A stretch of 64,000 nucleotides of DNA from Herbaspirillum sp. SJZ107 (GCF_006715485.1 NZ_VFNH01000002.1:806001-870000); one strand, 5' to 3'; counted from the first letter of the stretch, positions 16,994 to 26,342 are shown. The notes: a model not told the origin generated them from the sequence alone. Translations and numbers: made by a program.

Positions 16994-17308
16994 ATGGAAA
17001 AGATAAACATTGACGACGCCGACGCCGCCATGGCGGGCATGCAGGCATTGCATTCGGCAATGGCCCTGGAACTGGGCAATATCGAGCAGCGCATCGCGTC
17101 GCTTGCCGAGTCGCCGGCAGCCCGGTCGGCATCCGGTATGGAAGACATGTCGGTTTATAGTGTCACGCGGGCCGCTTTATATAGCGGTTTAGCAAGTATT
17201 AATGAGATACTGGGATGGGTACATTTAATGACCGAAAAAGACTCGCAGGGAAATGTGCCCGAGGCAGTAAAAATGCTGCCCACCGTGCCGGTATTTTCTA
17301 TTCACTGA
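16994..17308 (+). CDS. Small uncharacterised protein (104 aa)
   Basis: Starts MEKINIDDADAAM with GGAGTG close in front. Mostly helical and acidic at the N-terminus; no signal peptide, membrane span or cysteine. No family is recognised. Local base composition (runs such as TATATAGCGG, AGTATTAATGAG) is AT-richer than neighbours. A 37-aa lysine-rich ORF begins 18 nt after its stop, so the two may be co-transcribed. Confidence 0.65.
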   Translation: MEKINIDDADAAMAGMQALHSAMALELGNIEQRIASLAESPAARSASGMEDMSVYSVTRAALYSGLASINEILGWVHLMTEKDSQGNVPEAVKMLPTVPVFSIH

Positions 17309-17326
17309 TGTCAACCGGAGAAAGCC

Positions 17327-17440
17327 ATGAGTAAAAGCCAGGATGCCAAGAAAGCCACCAAAAAGGAGCCTGCCAAGACCATGAAAGAAAAGAAGGCGGA
17401 CAAGAAGGTGAAAAAGGAAGAGAAAAAGCGCCAGCAGTGA
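17327..17440 (+). CDS. Very basic lysine-rich miniprotein (37 aa)
   Basis: ATG at 17327 preceded by CCGGAGAAAGCC. The product is MSKSQDAKKATKKEP followed by a run of Lys/Glu (about 17 Lys of 37). The A-rich codons stand out from the GC-rich surroundings. It is likely unstructured and nucleic-acid or polyanion binding; this is a guess from charge alone. Similar Lys-rich small ORFs occur in relatives, as far as I recall. Confidence 0.55.
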   Translation: MSKSQDAKKATKKEPAKTMKEKKADKKVKKEEKKRQQ

Positions 17441-17525
17441 TGGCGCCCGCAGTCGCGTGGTCCCGTGACTGACTTTCCCTGAACAGGATTACAATCGCCG
17501 GATTGCAACCTGTTCCAGGGATTCC

Positions 17526-19274
17526 ATGAAGAACATCATCGCCCCGGTGGTCCTGCTGGCCGCTGCCTGCCTGGCCCATGCCGCCGACACGGCAACCCCC
17601 GCTGCACCCGCAACGGCCGCCGACCTCAACGCGATGGCCAAGCGCTTCGCCCCGGTCGACCTCAGCGCCGACACGAGCAAGCTCAGCGCCGGCGACCGCG
17701 TCGCCATCGGCAAGCTGATCGACGCAGCGAAAATCGTCGACACGCTGCAGCTGCGCCAGCGCTGGTCAGGCAACGAAGCCCTGGCAGCCGCGTTGCAGAG
17801 AGATACGACGCCGCTGGGCAAGGCGCGCCGCGATTACTTCTGGCTGAACAAGGGTCCGTGGTCGATCATCGACGGCAACCGTTCCTTCATGCCGGCCGAG
17901 TACGAAGGCATCAAGATCCCGCTCGAAAAGCCGGCGGGCGCCAATTTCTATCCCGAAGGCGCCAGCAAGGCCGCGCTGGAAAGCTGGATGAACGGCCTGC
18001 CCGCCGCCGACAGGGAGCAGGCGCAGTGGTTCTTCACCACGATCCGCGGCGGGAAGGACGGGAAGTTCAAGATCGTGAAGTATGCGGACGAATACCGTCC
18101 CGAACTCGAACGGCTGTCGAAGCTGCTGAAGGAAGCGGCCAAGGCCACCGACAACGCCTCGCTCAAGAAATTCCTGAACCTGCGCGCGGACGCCTTCCTG
18201 TCCAACGATTACCTGGCCTCCGACTTCGCCTGGATGGACCTCGACTCCCCGGTCGACGTCACCATCGGCCCCTACGAAACCTATAACGACGAACTGTTCG
18301 GCTACAAGGCCGCCTTCGAAGCCTACGTCAACGTGCGCGATGCCAAGGAAACCGCCAAGCTGAATTTCTTCGGCCAGCACATGCAGGAACTGGAAAACAA
18401 CCTGCCGCTGGACGCCAGGTACCGCAACCCGAAGGTCGGGGCGATCGCGCCGATGGTGGTGGTGAACCAGGTCTACGGCGCCGGCGACGGCAACATGGGC
18501 GTGCAGACGGCCGCCTACAACCTGCCCAACGACGAGCGCATCATCCGCCAGCGCGGCTCCAAGCGCGTGATGCTGAAGAACGTGCAGGAAGCCAAGTTCG
18601 ACGCCACGCTGCTGCCCATCTCGAAGCTGGTGCTGCGCCCGGCCGACCAGAAGGATCTCGATTTCGATTCCTTCTTCACCCACATCCTGGCGCACGAGAT
18701 CATGCACGGCCTCGGCCCGCACGCCACCACCAGGGACGGCAAGCCCTCGACGCCGCGACAGGACCTGAAGGACGCCTATTCGACCATCGAGGAAGCCAAG
18801 GCCGACGTCACCGGACTGTGGGCACTCGCGTACATGATGGAGAAGGGGCAGCTGAAGAATTCGCTGGGGCAGGGCGCGGCTGCGGAGCGCAAGCTGTACA
18901 ACACCTTCCTGGCATCCGCCTTCCGCACCCTGCACTTCGGCCTGACCGATTCGCATGCGCGCGGCATGGCGATCCAGGTCAACTACCTGCTCGACAAGGG
19001 CGGCTTCGTTTCGCACGGCGACGGCACCTTCTCGGTCGACCTGGCCAGGATCAAAAGCGCCGTGGCCGACCTCGACCGCGAATTCCTGACCATCGAAGCC
19101 ACCGGCGATTATCCGCGCGCGCAGGCGCTGATGAAGCGCTACGTCGTCATCCGTCCGGACGTGCAGAAGGCGCTGGACAAGATGAAGGCGGTGCCGAACG
19201 ACATCCGTCCGGCCTTCGTCACCGCCGCCAAGCTGGCGCCGGCCAAGCCGCCGCTCAAATGGATCGTGCGCTAA
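17526..19274 (+). CDS. Periplasmic M49-like (dipeptidyl-peptidase III type) zinc metallopeptidase
   Basis: 582 aa with a signal peptide ending about LAHA. The HEIMHGLGPH segment near residue 394 holds an HExxH pair, and STIEEAKADVTGLW about 35 residues later supplies the glutamate and Asp expected in M49-type and related enzymes (the classic DPP III motif is HExxGH followed by EECRAE). The first ~380 residues form the non-catalytic lobe. Members cut short peptides from the N-terminus; the actual substrate is unknown. It stands alone, with 85 bp before it and a chemoreceptor gene after it. Confidence 0.75.
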   Translation: MKNIIAPVVLLAAACLAHAADTATPAAPATAADLNAMAKRFAPVDLSADTSKLSAGDRVAIGKLIDAAKIVDTLQLRQRWSGNEALAAALQRDTTPLGKARRDYFWLNKGPWSIIDGNRSFMPAEYEGIKIPLEKPAGANFYPEGASKAALESWMNGLPAADREQAQWFFTTIRGGKDGKFKIVKYADEYRPELERLSKLLKEAAKATDNASLKKFLNLRADAFLSNDYLASDFAWMDLDSPVDVTIGPYETYNDELFGYKAAFEAYVNVRDAKETAKLNFFGQHMQELENNLPLDARYRNPKVGAIAPMVVVNQVYGAGDGNMGVQTAAYNLPNDERIIRQRGSKRVMLKNVQEAKFDATLLPISKLVLRPADQKDLDFDSFFTHILAHEIMHGLGPHATTRDGKPSTPRQDLKDAYSTIEEAKADVTGLWALAYMMEKGQLKNSLGQGAAAERKLYNTFLASAFRTLHFGLTDSHARGMAIQVNYLLDKGGFVSHGDGTFSVDLARIKSAVADLDREFLTIEATGDYPRAQALMKRYVVIRPDVQKALDKMKAVPNDIRPAFVTAAKLAPAKPPLKWIVR

Positions 19275-19378
19275 TGTTGTAAATATCAGACGGGAAATTA
19301 TCCAAGTGAAAATGTTGCTTACCCTAAGTTAATTTCCACACGGAACTTTTTTATTGATGTGTGCTACAGTTTTTAAAA

Positions 19379-19390
19379 TTCCAATTGGAA
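19379..19390. promoter_or_regulatory. 12-bp perfect palindrome upstream of the chemoreceptor gene
   Basis: TTCCAATTGGAA in an AT-rich stretch 38 bp before the ATG at 19428. A CTTACCCTAAG element lies at 19318-19328 in the same intergenic region. No clear flagellar sigma-28 promoter was found. Confidence 0.4.
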
Positions 19391-19427
19391 ATTTCTAAAA
19401 CTCTTGCGACTTTTCGGTCAACACATC

Positions 19428-21089
19428 ATGACAACCTCTGGCTTTACCATCGGCAAGCGCCTGGCGTTCGGTTTCGGCGGCATCCTGGCCTTGATGGCCG
19501 TGCTCGCCGGTCTGGCCATCCACCGGGTCGGCCAGATCGACGATATTCTTACCCACATCAATGACGTCAACGGCGTCAAGCAGCGGCATGCGATCAATTT
19601 CCGCGGCAGCGTGCATGACCGCTCGATCGCGGTACGCGACCTCGTGCTGGCGCCCACCCCGGCCGCGGCCGACGCCATCATTGCCTCCATCAAGCAACTC
19701 GATGCCAACTACCAGAAATCGGCCGGTCCGCTGGATGCCTTGTTCGGCGCCGACCAGGGCATCCTGGCGGAAGAAAAGGAAAACCTGGTCCGGATCAAGA
19801 GCGTCGAACAGCGCGCCCAGCCGCTGATCGCGCAACTGATCGCGCTGCGCCAGGCCGGGCAGGTTGCCGAGGCCACCGTCCTGCTGGAAAAGCAGGCCGC
19901 GCCCGTGTTCGTCGAATGGCTGGCCAGCGTGAACGCGCTGATCGACCTCGAGGAAAAACTGAACAACGAAGCCGCCACCAATGCGCGTCAATTGTCCGGT
20001 ACTTTCTTTGCCTGGATGCTGGCCCTGCTGGCGGTGGCTGCCGCCGCCGGCGCCGCCGCTGCCTGGATGATCAGCCGCAAGCTGCTGGGCCAGCTCGGCG
20101 GCCAGCCCGACGATGCGGTGCGGATCGCCGGCGCCATCGCGGCCGGCGACCTGTCGGTCGCGATCGACACCCGCCCCGGCGACCGCACCAGCCTGCTGTT
20201 CGCGATGGCCAACATGCGCGACAGCCTGGTGGACATCGTCAGCCAGGTACGCGCCGGCACCCTGACCATCGCCAATGCCTCGGCCGAGATCACGGCCGGC
20301 AACCAGGACCTGGCCGAGCGCAGCGAGCGCCAGGCCGGCACGCTGGAAGAAACCACTTCTTCGATGGAAGAGCTGACCGGCACCGTGCGCCAGAATGCCG
20401 AGAATGCGCGCCAGGCCAACGAACTGGCCGAATCGGCCTCCAGCGTGGCCCAGCGCGGCGGCGCGGTGGTGGCGCAGGTGGTGCAGACGATGTCGTCGAT
20501 CAATACCTCGTCGCGCCAGATCGCCGAGATCATCGGCGTCATCGACGGTATCGCGTTCCAGACCAATATCCTGGCGCTGAATGCCTCGGTCGAGGCGGCA
20601 CGTGCCGGCGAGCAGGGCAGGGGATTCGCGGTGGTGGCGGGCGAGGTCAGGAACCTGGCCCAGCGCTCGGCCGCGGCTGCCCGCGAGATCAAGCAACTGA
20701 TCGGCGATTCGGTGACCAAGGTCGATGCCGGCACCAAGCTGGTCGACCAGGCCGGCGACACGATGCAGGAGATCCTGTCCAGCGTGCAGCAGGTGACCGA
20801 CATCATGGCCGACATCAGCCGCGCCAGCCGCGAGCAGAGCGCCGGCATCGAGCAGGTCCATGTCGCCATCGCGCAGATGGACGATGCCACCCAGCAGAAC
20901 GCATCGCTGGTCGAGCAGGCCGGCGCGGCTGCCGTGAGCCTGCACGAGCAGGCCGCGCACCTGGCCGACCTGGTCAGCGTGTTCAGGCTGGAAAACGCTG
21001 CACGCCCGGCAGCGGCGGGCGCGCAGGCACGGCGCCTGGCCATCGGCGCACCGTCGTCGTACGCCAACACCGCGTTTGACGCCGCTTAA
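19428..21089 (+). CDS. Methyl-accepting chemotaxis protein with a four-helix-bundle-type sensor
   Basis: 553 aa. First membrane span about residues 10-32, a periplasmic helical sensor of ~150 residues, second span about 190-212, HAMP, then the cytoplasmic signalling hairpin with the conserved tip ([20 protein letters not shown], then [19 protein letters not shown]). Methylation helices flank the tip. No C-terminal NWETF-type pentapeptide is present. ATG at 19428 is preferred to a TTG at 19404 because the membrane span then starts at a normal position, although neither has a strong ribosome site. No other che genes are nearby. Confidence 0.9.
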   Translation: MTTSGFTIGKRLAFGFGGILALMAVLAGLAIHRVGQIDDILTHINDVNGVKQRHAINFRGSVHDRSIAVRDLVLAPTPAAADAIIASIKQLDANYQKSAGPLDALFGADQGILAEEKENLVRIKSVEQRAQPLIAQLIALRQAGQVAEATVLLEKQAAPVFVEWLASVNALIDLEEKLNNEAATNARQLSGTFFAWMLALLAVAAAAGAAAAWMISRKLLGQLGGQPDDAVRIAGAIAAGDLSVAIDTRPGDRTSLLFAMANMRDSLVDIVSQVRAGTLTIANASAEITAGNQDLAERSERQAGTLEETTSSMEELTGTVRQNAENARQANELAESASSVAQRGGAVVAQVVQTMSSINTSSRQIAEIIGVIDGIAFQTNILALNASVEAARAGEQGRGFAVVAGEVRNLAQRSAAAAREIKQLIGDSVTKVDAGTKLVDQAGDTMQEILSSVQQVTDIMADISRASREQSAGIEQVHVAIAQMDDATQQNASLVEQAGAAAVSLHEQAAHLADLVSVFRLENAARPAAAGAQARRLAIGAPSSYANTAFDAA

Positions 21090-21207
21090 ATAGCGCAATT
21101 GTTATCTTTGCTGTTTTAAACAGGCAGCAAATTATTCCTGCACAGGGGGCTTTTCCTGGGGCTAGAATTGCCGATAGGCATTTTCATCTATCCCTGGATA
21201 AGCCTCC

Positions 21208-21900
21208 ATGTCCAAAGCCTTTCTTGCCGCCACGGTCCTGTGCGCGGTATCCCAGGCGGCCGCTGCCGCCGACCTCACCGCGCTGGAAACGCGCTGGCTG
21301 GGTGCCGCCTTTCCCGTCCTTCACTACGCCCGCAGCCTGGCGCTGCCGATCGACATCATCGTCCAGCCGCAGGCACGGCCGAACGACGTGCCGATGGCGA
21401 TGGGCTTCGCCGGCGGCCGCTGCAAGCTGGTGCTGTCGCTGCGCGGGAATGCCAGCGCCGAAGCCCAGCTGGCTGGCGTGCCGCAGGCGGCCCAGGGCGA
21501 ACTGATCGAGGCGATGGCGGCGCACGAGCTCGGCCATTGCTGGCGCTACGCGCGGGGCGCCTGGCATGCGCTGCCGGCCGGCTTCGTCGAAGTCGGCGAA
21601 GAAATGGCGCTCGACCCGGCCATGCTGGCGGCCTCGAAGGCGATGCGCGAGACCCGCCGCGAGGAAGCCTATGCCGACCTGGTGGCGCTGGCCTGGACCC
21701 GCCACAGCCACCCGCGCGAGTATGCGCGCGTGCATGCCTGGCTGGCCCGCCTGCGCGACGACCAGCCGGTGGCGCGCAATGGCCACGATACCCGCACCTG
21801 GGTGGCGCTGGCGCAGGACGGCAGCCGCTTCGGCGACGCCGCCCGGCCCTTCGACGATGCCCTGCCGCTCTGGCGCGAAGGCCTGGTCAAGGACGAATGA
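21208..21900 (+). CDS. Putative secreted zinc metallopeptidase (HELGH)
   Basis: 230 aa with a signal peptide ending AAAA. AAHELGHCWRY near residue 109 gives an HExxH site, and REEAYADLVALAW about 40 residues later supplies a likely third ligand (E or D), the arrangement seen in several small uncharacterised metalloproteases. No family name is offered. It stands alone between the chemoreceptor and the BON protein. Confidence 0.6.
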   Translation: MSKAFLAATVLCAVSQAAAAADLTALETRWLGAAFPVLHYARSLALPIDIIVQPQARPNDVPMAMGFAGGRCKLVLSLRGNASAEAQLAGVPQAAQGELIEAMAAHELGHCWRYARGAWHALPAGFVEVGEEMALDPAMLAASKAMRETRREEAYADLVALAWTRHSHPREYARVHAWLARLRDDQPVARNGHDTRTWVALAQDGSRFGDAARPFDDALPLWREGLVKDE

Positions 21901-22011
21901 TGATTGCAAGAAAAGTGGTTTTTTAGACAACCGTACGGTGCCGCACAGAAGCCGTGGCCGGTTGGGCGTCTAATCCCTGTATCACAATAACCGATCCAAG
22001 GGATATCGACC

Positions 22012-23073
22012 ATGAAACTCCTGATTGCGACTCTTCTTGCGACGGCCGCAGGCGCCAGCTTCGCCGCGCCGACTTTCGCCCTGAACCACGACCCGGCCAC
22101 CTACCGCAACGCCACCCAGAAGGCTGCTGCCGACTACCGGGACGCAATCGCCAAATGCGACACCATGAGCGGCAACGGCAAGGACGTCTGCGTCGCCGAA
22201 GCCAAGCTGGCGCGCACCCAGACCGAAGCCAAGGCCCTGTCCAAATACAGCAACTCCCCGGCCAGCCGCGAAAAGGCGCGTACCAACCTGGCCGAGGCCG
22301 AGTTCACGCTGGCCAAGGCGCGCTGCGACGGCAAGAGCGGCGCCGAAAAAGACGACTGCATGAACAACGCCAAGTCGGTGCACACCGCCGCCCTGGCCGA
22401 CGCCAAGGCCGGCCGCAGCAGCAGCCCGGCCGGCACCGTCGCCCCTGTCGCCACCGCTGCCGCCATCGACAAGTGCGCGCAGGCCGCCGGCGATACCAAA
22501 ACCGCCTGCGTGATCGAGACCAAGCCGTCGGCCGTGCGCGAAGACGCTGCCGCCGCCGCCAACCGCACCGCGAATGCCGCCGACAACGCCGGCGACAAGG
22601 CGCGCGATGCCACCGCGGACGCCGCTGCAAAGACGCGCGAGGCTGCCGCCACCGCGGCCGAGAAAACGAAGGCCGTGGCCGCGACAGCTGCTGACAAGAC
22701 CAAGGAAGTGGCCCAGGCCGCCGTCGACAAGACCAAGGCCGTGGCATCGAGCGTGGCCCAGAAGACCGAAGGCGCGACCGCCGTCGCCGCGGACAAGACC
22801 AAGGACGCCAGCGCCGAGGCAGCCGACAAGACCAAGGATGCGACCGCGAAGACCCGCGTCGCGCTGGCCGACACCGCCATCACCACCAAGGTCAAGGCCG
22901 GTCTGGTCAAGGAGCCGGACCTGGAATCGCTGGGCATCCACGTCGAGACCGAGAAGGGCGTGGTCATGCTGAGCGGTTTCGTCAACTCGAAGTCCGAAGC
23001 CGACAAGGCGGTCAAGGTGGCCAAGGGTATCGATGGCGTCACCAACGTGAAGAGCGCGATCCAGGTCAAATAA
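22012..23073 (+). CDS. Periplasmic BON-domain protein with CX10C repeats and LEA-like DKTK repeats
   Basis: 353 aa. Signal peptide to about residue 19 (ASFA). Then three C-x10-C units (CDTMSGNGKDVC, CDGKSGAEKDDC, CAQAAGDTKTAC). Residues about 175-285 are an Ala/Lys/Thr/Asp helical repeat with DKTK or similar every 11-22 residues (AADKTKEVAQAAVDKTKAVA), resembling group-3 LEA proteins. The last ~70 residues are a BON domain (DTAITTKVKAGLV...GVVMLSGFVNS...DGVTNVKSAIQVK), as in OsmY. BON proteins act in the periplasm at membranes under osmotic or envelope stress; the repeats suggest a desiccation or stress role. Confidence 0.8.
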   Translation: MKLLIATLLATAAGASFAAPTFALNHDPATYRNATQKAAADYRDAIAKCDTMSGNGKDVCVAEAKLARTQTEAKALSKYSNSPASREKARTNLAEAEFTLAKARCDGKSGAEKDDCMNNAKSVHTAALADAKAGRSSSPAGTVAPVATAAAIDKCAQAAGDTKTACVIETKPSAVREDAAAAANRTANAADNAGDKARDATADAAAKTREAAATAAEKTKAVAATAADKTKEVAQAAVDKTKAVASSVAQKTEGATAVAADKTKDASAEAADKTKDATAKTRVALADTAITTKVKAGLVKEPDLESLGIHVETEKGVVMLSGFVNSKSEADKAVKVAKGIDGVTNVKSAIQVK

Positions 23074-23105
23074 GCCTCGGAACGGATCGGGTTCGATTGC
23101 CCACT

Positions 23106-23134
23106 GCGGCCGGTTGCCACCGGCCGCTTTTTTT
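23106..23134 (+). terminator. Rho-independent terminator after the BON gene
   Basis: Perfect 8-bp GC stem GCGGCCGG / CCGGCCGC with a six-base loop, then seven T. Confidence 0.92.
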
Positions 23135-23156
23135 GCTCCGGAAATTGCCGTGAGGA

Positions 23157-23188
23157 TAAATTAGACGGGCGTACCTCCGTCTAATTTA
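23157..23188. promoter_or_regulatory. Long perfect inverted repeat at the HDOD gene promoter
   Basis: 12-bp arms TAAATTAGACGG (23157-23168) and CCGTCTAATTTA (23177-23188) with an 8-bp spacer. The right arm runs into a consensus -10 hexamer, so a protein bound here would cover the promoter. Confidence 0.65.
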
Positions 23189-23192
23189 TAAT
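23187..23192 (+). promoter_or_regulatory. Consensus -10 box (TATAAT) eight bases before the HDOD start codon
   Basis: TATAAT is exact, and a normal start point would fall at about 23199-23200, on the GTG initiation codon itself. No Shine-Dalgarno lies between, which suggests a leaderless mRNA. The -35 region is not convincing. Confidence 0.5.
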
Positions 23193-23199
23193 CGCCGCC

Positions 23200-24036
23200 G
23201 TGAACAAGATCGAAACCTTCGGAATCATCGCCGCCCAGGCTGCGCGCGGCGAGCTGTCCTTTCCCACCAGCGTGAATGCCGTGCTGCGCCTGCAGCAGGC
23301 CCTGAACGACCCGGATTGCCACCTCGAGGAGGCGATCCGCCTGGTGCTGGCCGAACCGCAGCTGGCCGCCCGCACCGTGGCGCTGGCCAATACCTCCGCT
23401 TTCAATGCCGGCGGCGCCCCCATCACCAACGTCCGCGCGGCCCTCACGCGCGTCGGCTACCGCAACCTGCAGATGCTGGTGGCCAGCCTGGTGGTGCGCC
23501 AGTTCGGCAGCCGCATCAAGGATCCCGGCCTGCGCGCCAAATGCACGCAGCTGTGGGAGCACACGGCGCAGGTGGCGGCGCTGGCGCAGGTGTTCGCGCG
23601 CCGCGTCACCTTCGTCAACCCGGATACCGCCATGTTCGCCGGCATCGTGCACGAAGTCGGCGGCTTCTACCTGCTGTCGCGCGCCGACGAGTTTCCCGGC
23701 CTGCTCGAGCAGGACCCGGAACGCTGGGCCGAGCTGTGCGAAGACGTGCTGACGCGCGAAGTGGCGCGCCGCCTGGCGCTGCCGGAACCGGTGGCCGAGG
23801 TCATGTTCCAGCTGCGCGACGCCTGGCTGCACATGCCGCCCGCCTCGCTGCTCGACACCCTGCTGCTGGCCAACCTGTACGCCACGGTCCCATCGCCGCT
23901 CGGCCGCCCGCCGGCGCCGCTGCCGGAGCACGGCGACAGCGCGCTCGATTACCTGATGGACGAGGCCACGCTGCACGCCATCATCGAGGAAGCGGCCGAG
24001 ATCAGCCGGGCGATGGGGCAGGCGCTGCTGGCCTGA
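23200..24036 (+). CDS. HDOD-domain protein
   Basis: 278 aa from GTG. The HDOD fold (an HD-hydrolase relative lacking the catalytic metal residues) spans about residues 18-220: LSFPTSVNAVLRLQQAL near the start, AEPQLAARTVALANTSAF, RVGYRNLQMLVASLVVRQ and FAGIVHEVGGFYLLSRA. HDOD proteins usually act as regulators in signalling, c-di-GMP or motility contexts. Here it stands alone with no GGDEF or receiver domain. See the inverted repeat and -10 box in front of it. Confidence 0.85.
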   Translation: MNKIETFGIIAAQAARGELSFPTSVNAVLRLQQALNDPDCHLEEAIRLVLAEPQLAARTVALANTSAFNAGGAPITNVRAALTRVGYRNLQMLVASLVVRQFGSRIKDPGLRAKCTQLWEHTAQVAALAQVFARRVTFVNPDTAMFAGIVHEVGGFYLLSRADEFPGLLEQDPERWAELCEDVLTREVARRLALPEPVAEVMFQLRDAWLHMPPASLLDTLLLANLYATVPSPLGRPPAPLPEHGDSALDYLMDEATLHAIIEEAAEISRAMGQALLA

Positions 24037-24110
24037 TTCCAGGGCCTGGCCGACGCAGTTTGCGAACAGGCGGTATCCTTGCGGCTTTCCATCCTTCGCA
24101 AGGAATCGAA

Positions 24111-25157
24111 ATGACAACGAAGTACAGCGCCCTGGTCGTGGGCGCCAGCGGCATCATCGGCAACGCCGTGGTCCGCGAACTCAAGAACAATCCCGACTGG
24201 CAGGTGCGCGCCCTCCCGCGCACCTTCATCGACGGCGTCGAGGCCATCCAGGCCGACCTCACCGATGCCGCCGCCACCGCCAGGGCCCTCGAAGCCGCGC
24301 GCGACACCACCCACGTGTTCTACGCGGCCCTGAAGGGCGGCAAGGACCTGGCCGACGAGGAAGCGATCAACGGCGGCATGCTGCGCAACCTGCTGGACGG
24401 CCTGAAGGCGGTCGGCGCGCCGCTGCAGCGCGTGGTGCACTACCAGGGCGCCAAGGTGTACGGCGTGCACCTGGGTCCGTCGCTGGCGCCGTTCTACGAG
24501 GACGACCCGCGCCACCTCGGTCCGAATTTCTACTACGCCCAGGAAGACCTGCTGCGCGAGCGCGCCGCCGCCGGCGAATTCGAATGGAGCATCCTGCGTC
24601 CGGACGTGGTGGTCGGCGACATCGTCGGCAACCCGATGAACATCGTGATGGTGATGGGTGTGTTTGCGGCGCTGAGCCGCGAAGCCGGCGTGCCGCTGCG
24701 CTTCCCGGGCTCGCACAAGACCTATAACGGGGCACTGGCGCAGATCACCGACGCCGGCTGGATGGCACGCGCCAGCGTCTGGGCCGCGCTCGATCCGAAG
24801 GCGAAGAACGAAGCCTTCAACCTGGTCGGGGAACCGTTCCGCTGGGAGCGCATCTGGAAAGCGGTGGCGCAGGACTTCGGCATCGACGTCGCCGCGCCGC
24901 AGCCGTTCTCGCTGGCGCGCCAGATGCCGTCCCAGGCTGCCGCCTGGCAGCGCCTGGCCGACAAGCGCGGCCTGAAGACGGTGCCCTACGAGAAGCTGGT
25001 CGCCTGGCCCTTCGGCGACTTCATCTTCAATACCGAGTTCGACATGATCTCGGACATGGGCAAGATCCGCCGCGCCGGCTTTACGGAAGCGGTGGAGAAC
25101 GAGGCCGTCATCCTGGCTGCGCTGGATAGCCTGCGCGGCCAGGGTTACCTGCCGTAA
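24111..25157 (+). CDS. PRISE-type short-chain reductase (progesterone 5-beta-reductase/iridoid synthase-like)
   Basis: 348 aa Rossmann-fold SDR. The cofactor loop is VVGASGIIG near residues 9-17. The PRISE signatures follow: HYQGAKVYGVHLGP near 115-128, and the active-site stretch PNFYYAQEDLL near 145, where the Tyr replaces the classical YxxxK arrangement. Family members reduce C=C bonds of enones with NADPH; the physiological substrate in bacteria is unknown. The gene is monocistronic; its neighbour on the other strand ends 4 bp after it. Confidence 0.8.
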   Translation: MTTKYSALVVGASGIIGNAVVRELKNNPDWQVRALPRTFIDGVEAIQADLTDAAATARALEAARDTTHVFYAALKGGKDLADEEAINGGMLRNLLDGLKAVGAPLQRVVHYQGAKVYGVHLGPSLAPFYEDDPRHLGPNFYYAQEDLLRERAAAGEFEWSILRPDVVVGDIVGNPMNIVMVMGVFAALSREAGVPLRFPGSHKTYNGALAQITDAGWMARASVWAALDPKAKNEAFNLVGEPFRWERIWKAVAQDFGIDVAAPQPFSLARQMPSQAAAWQRLADKRGLKTVPYEKLVAWPFGDFIFNTEFDMISDMGKIRRAGFTEAVENEAVILAALDSLRGQGYLP

Positions 25158-25160
25158 GCG

Positions 25161-26342
25161 TCAGCGGTTCTGGGCCGAGGGCACCAGCGCGGTGCCCTGG
25201 CGGCCGTGCATCAGCATCCAGGCCGCCAGCGCCACGCCGCACAGCGCCAGGCTGGCCGCCACCCACTGCGGCGAGGTGAACGAGTAGCCCAGCGTCAGCG
25301 GAATACCGCCCAGGAAGGCGCCGGTCGCGTTGCCGATATTGAAGCCCGACTGGCCGAGCGAGGAGCCGAGCATCTCGGCTTCGCGCGAATGCTCGATCAG
25401 GAGCATCTGGATCGGCGGCCCCAGCGCCAGCGCGTTGGCGCCGACCAGGAAGGCCAGCACCACCATCGCCGGCTGCGACCAGGCCAGCACCGCGTTCAGG
25501 CCCAGCAGTACCGCCATCGAGACCAGCAGCAGCAGGATCGCGCGCAGCGGCGCCACGCGGTCGGCCAGCCGGCCGCCGATGTGCACGCCGACCGTCATGC
25601 CGACGCCGACCACGGTCATGACCAGCGGGATCGCGTCGGCGTGGAAGTGGGTGACCTCGGTCAGCAGCGGCGCGATATAGCTGAGCCAGGCGAACAGGCC
25701 GCCGGTACCGATCGAGGTGATGCCCAGGGCCAGCCACAGCTTGGGATTACGGAAGATCTTGAGGTCCTGCACCAGGCCGGCGCCTTTCTTGCCTTCGAAA
25801 TAGGGCACCAGCTTGTGCAGCATGACCATGGTCGCCAGGCCGATCGCAGCCACGATCAGGAACACGATGCGCCAGCTCATGTTGTGGCCGAGCCAGGTGC
25901 CGACCGGCACGCCGAACACGTTGGCCAGCGTCAGGCCGGAGAACATGCTGGCCAGCGCCGCCGCTTCCTTGCCCTTGTCGGCCAGGCGCGTCGCCACCAC
26001 GGCTCCGACCCCGAAGAAGGCGCCGTGCGGCAGGCCGGCCAGGAAGCGGAACAGCAGCATGGTGTGGAAGTTCGGGGCGCACGCGGACAGGGCGTTGAAC
26101 ACCATGAACATCAGCATGAACCAGATCAGCACGCTGCGCGGCGGACGGTGGCCCAGCATCGTCACCAGCGTCGGCGCGCCGACCACGACGCCGACCGCAT
26201 ACGCCGAAATCAGGTAACCCGCCTGCGGGATCGAAATCTGGAGGCCGGTGGCGATATCGGGCAGGATGCCCATCATGACGAATTCCGTCAGGCCAATGCC
26301 GAAACCGCCGAGGGCCAGGGGGGCCAGGCTCTTCTTGATCAT
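25161..26342 (-). CDS. MFS exporter of the AraJ/sugar-efflux type (DHA1)
   Basis: 393 aa, 12 predicted membrane spans. Motifs LGGFGIGLTEFVMMGILPDIA in span 1 and FRFLAGLPHGAFFGVGAVVA in span 4 are those of the AraJ/YdhP-like proton antiporters. The substrate cannot be told from sequence. It converges with the PRISE gene (3-bp gap) and its promoter lies in the 170-bp region toward 26512, which otherwise shows nothing notable. Confidence 0.85.
   Translation of the reverse strand: MIKKSLAPLALGGFGIGLTEFVMMGILPDIATGLQISIPQAGYLISAYAVGVVVGAPTLVTMLGHRPPRSVLIWFMLMFMVFNALSACAPNFHTMLLFRFLAGLPHGAFFGVGAVVATRLADKGKEAAALASMFSGLTLANVFGVPVGTWLGHNMSWRIVFLIVAAIGLATMVMLHKLVPYFEGKKGAGLVQDLKIFRNPKLWLALGITSIGTGGLFAWLSYIAPLLTEVTHFHADAIPLVMTVVGVGMTVGVHIGGRLADRVAPLRAILLLLVSMAVLLGLNAVLAWSQPAMVVLAFLVGANALALGPPIQMLLIEHSREAEMLGSSLGQSGFNIGNATGAFLGGIPLTLGYSFTSPQWVAASLALCGVALAAWMLMHGRQGTALVPSAQNR

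Noticed and set aside
19404..19427. TTG start for the chemoreceptor
   Set aside because: No ribosome site and adds eight residues before the membrane span; ATG at 19428 is the normal position.
22630..22860. Direct repeats in the BON gene considered as a CRISPR or tandem DNA repeat
   Set aside because: The repetition is at protein level (DKTK-type helix repeat) with variable DNA and no uniform spacers; it is coding.
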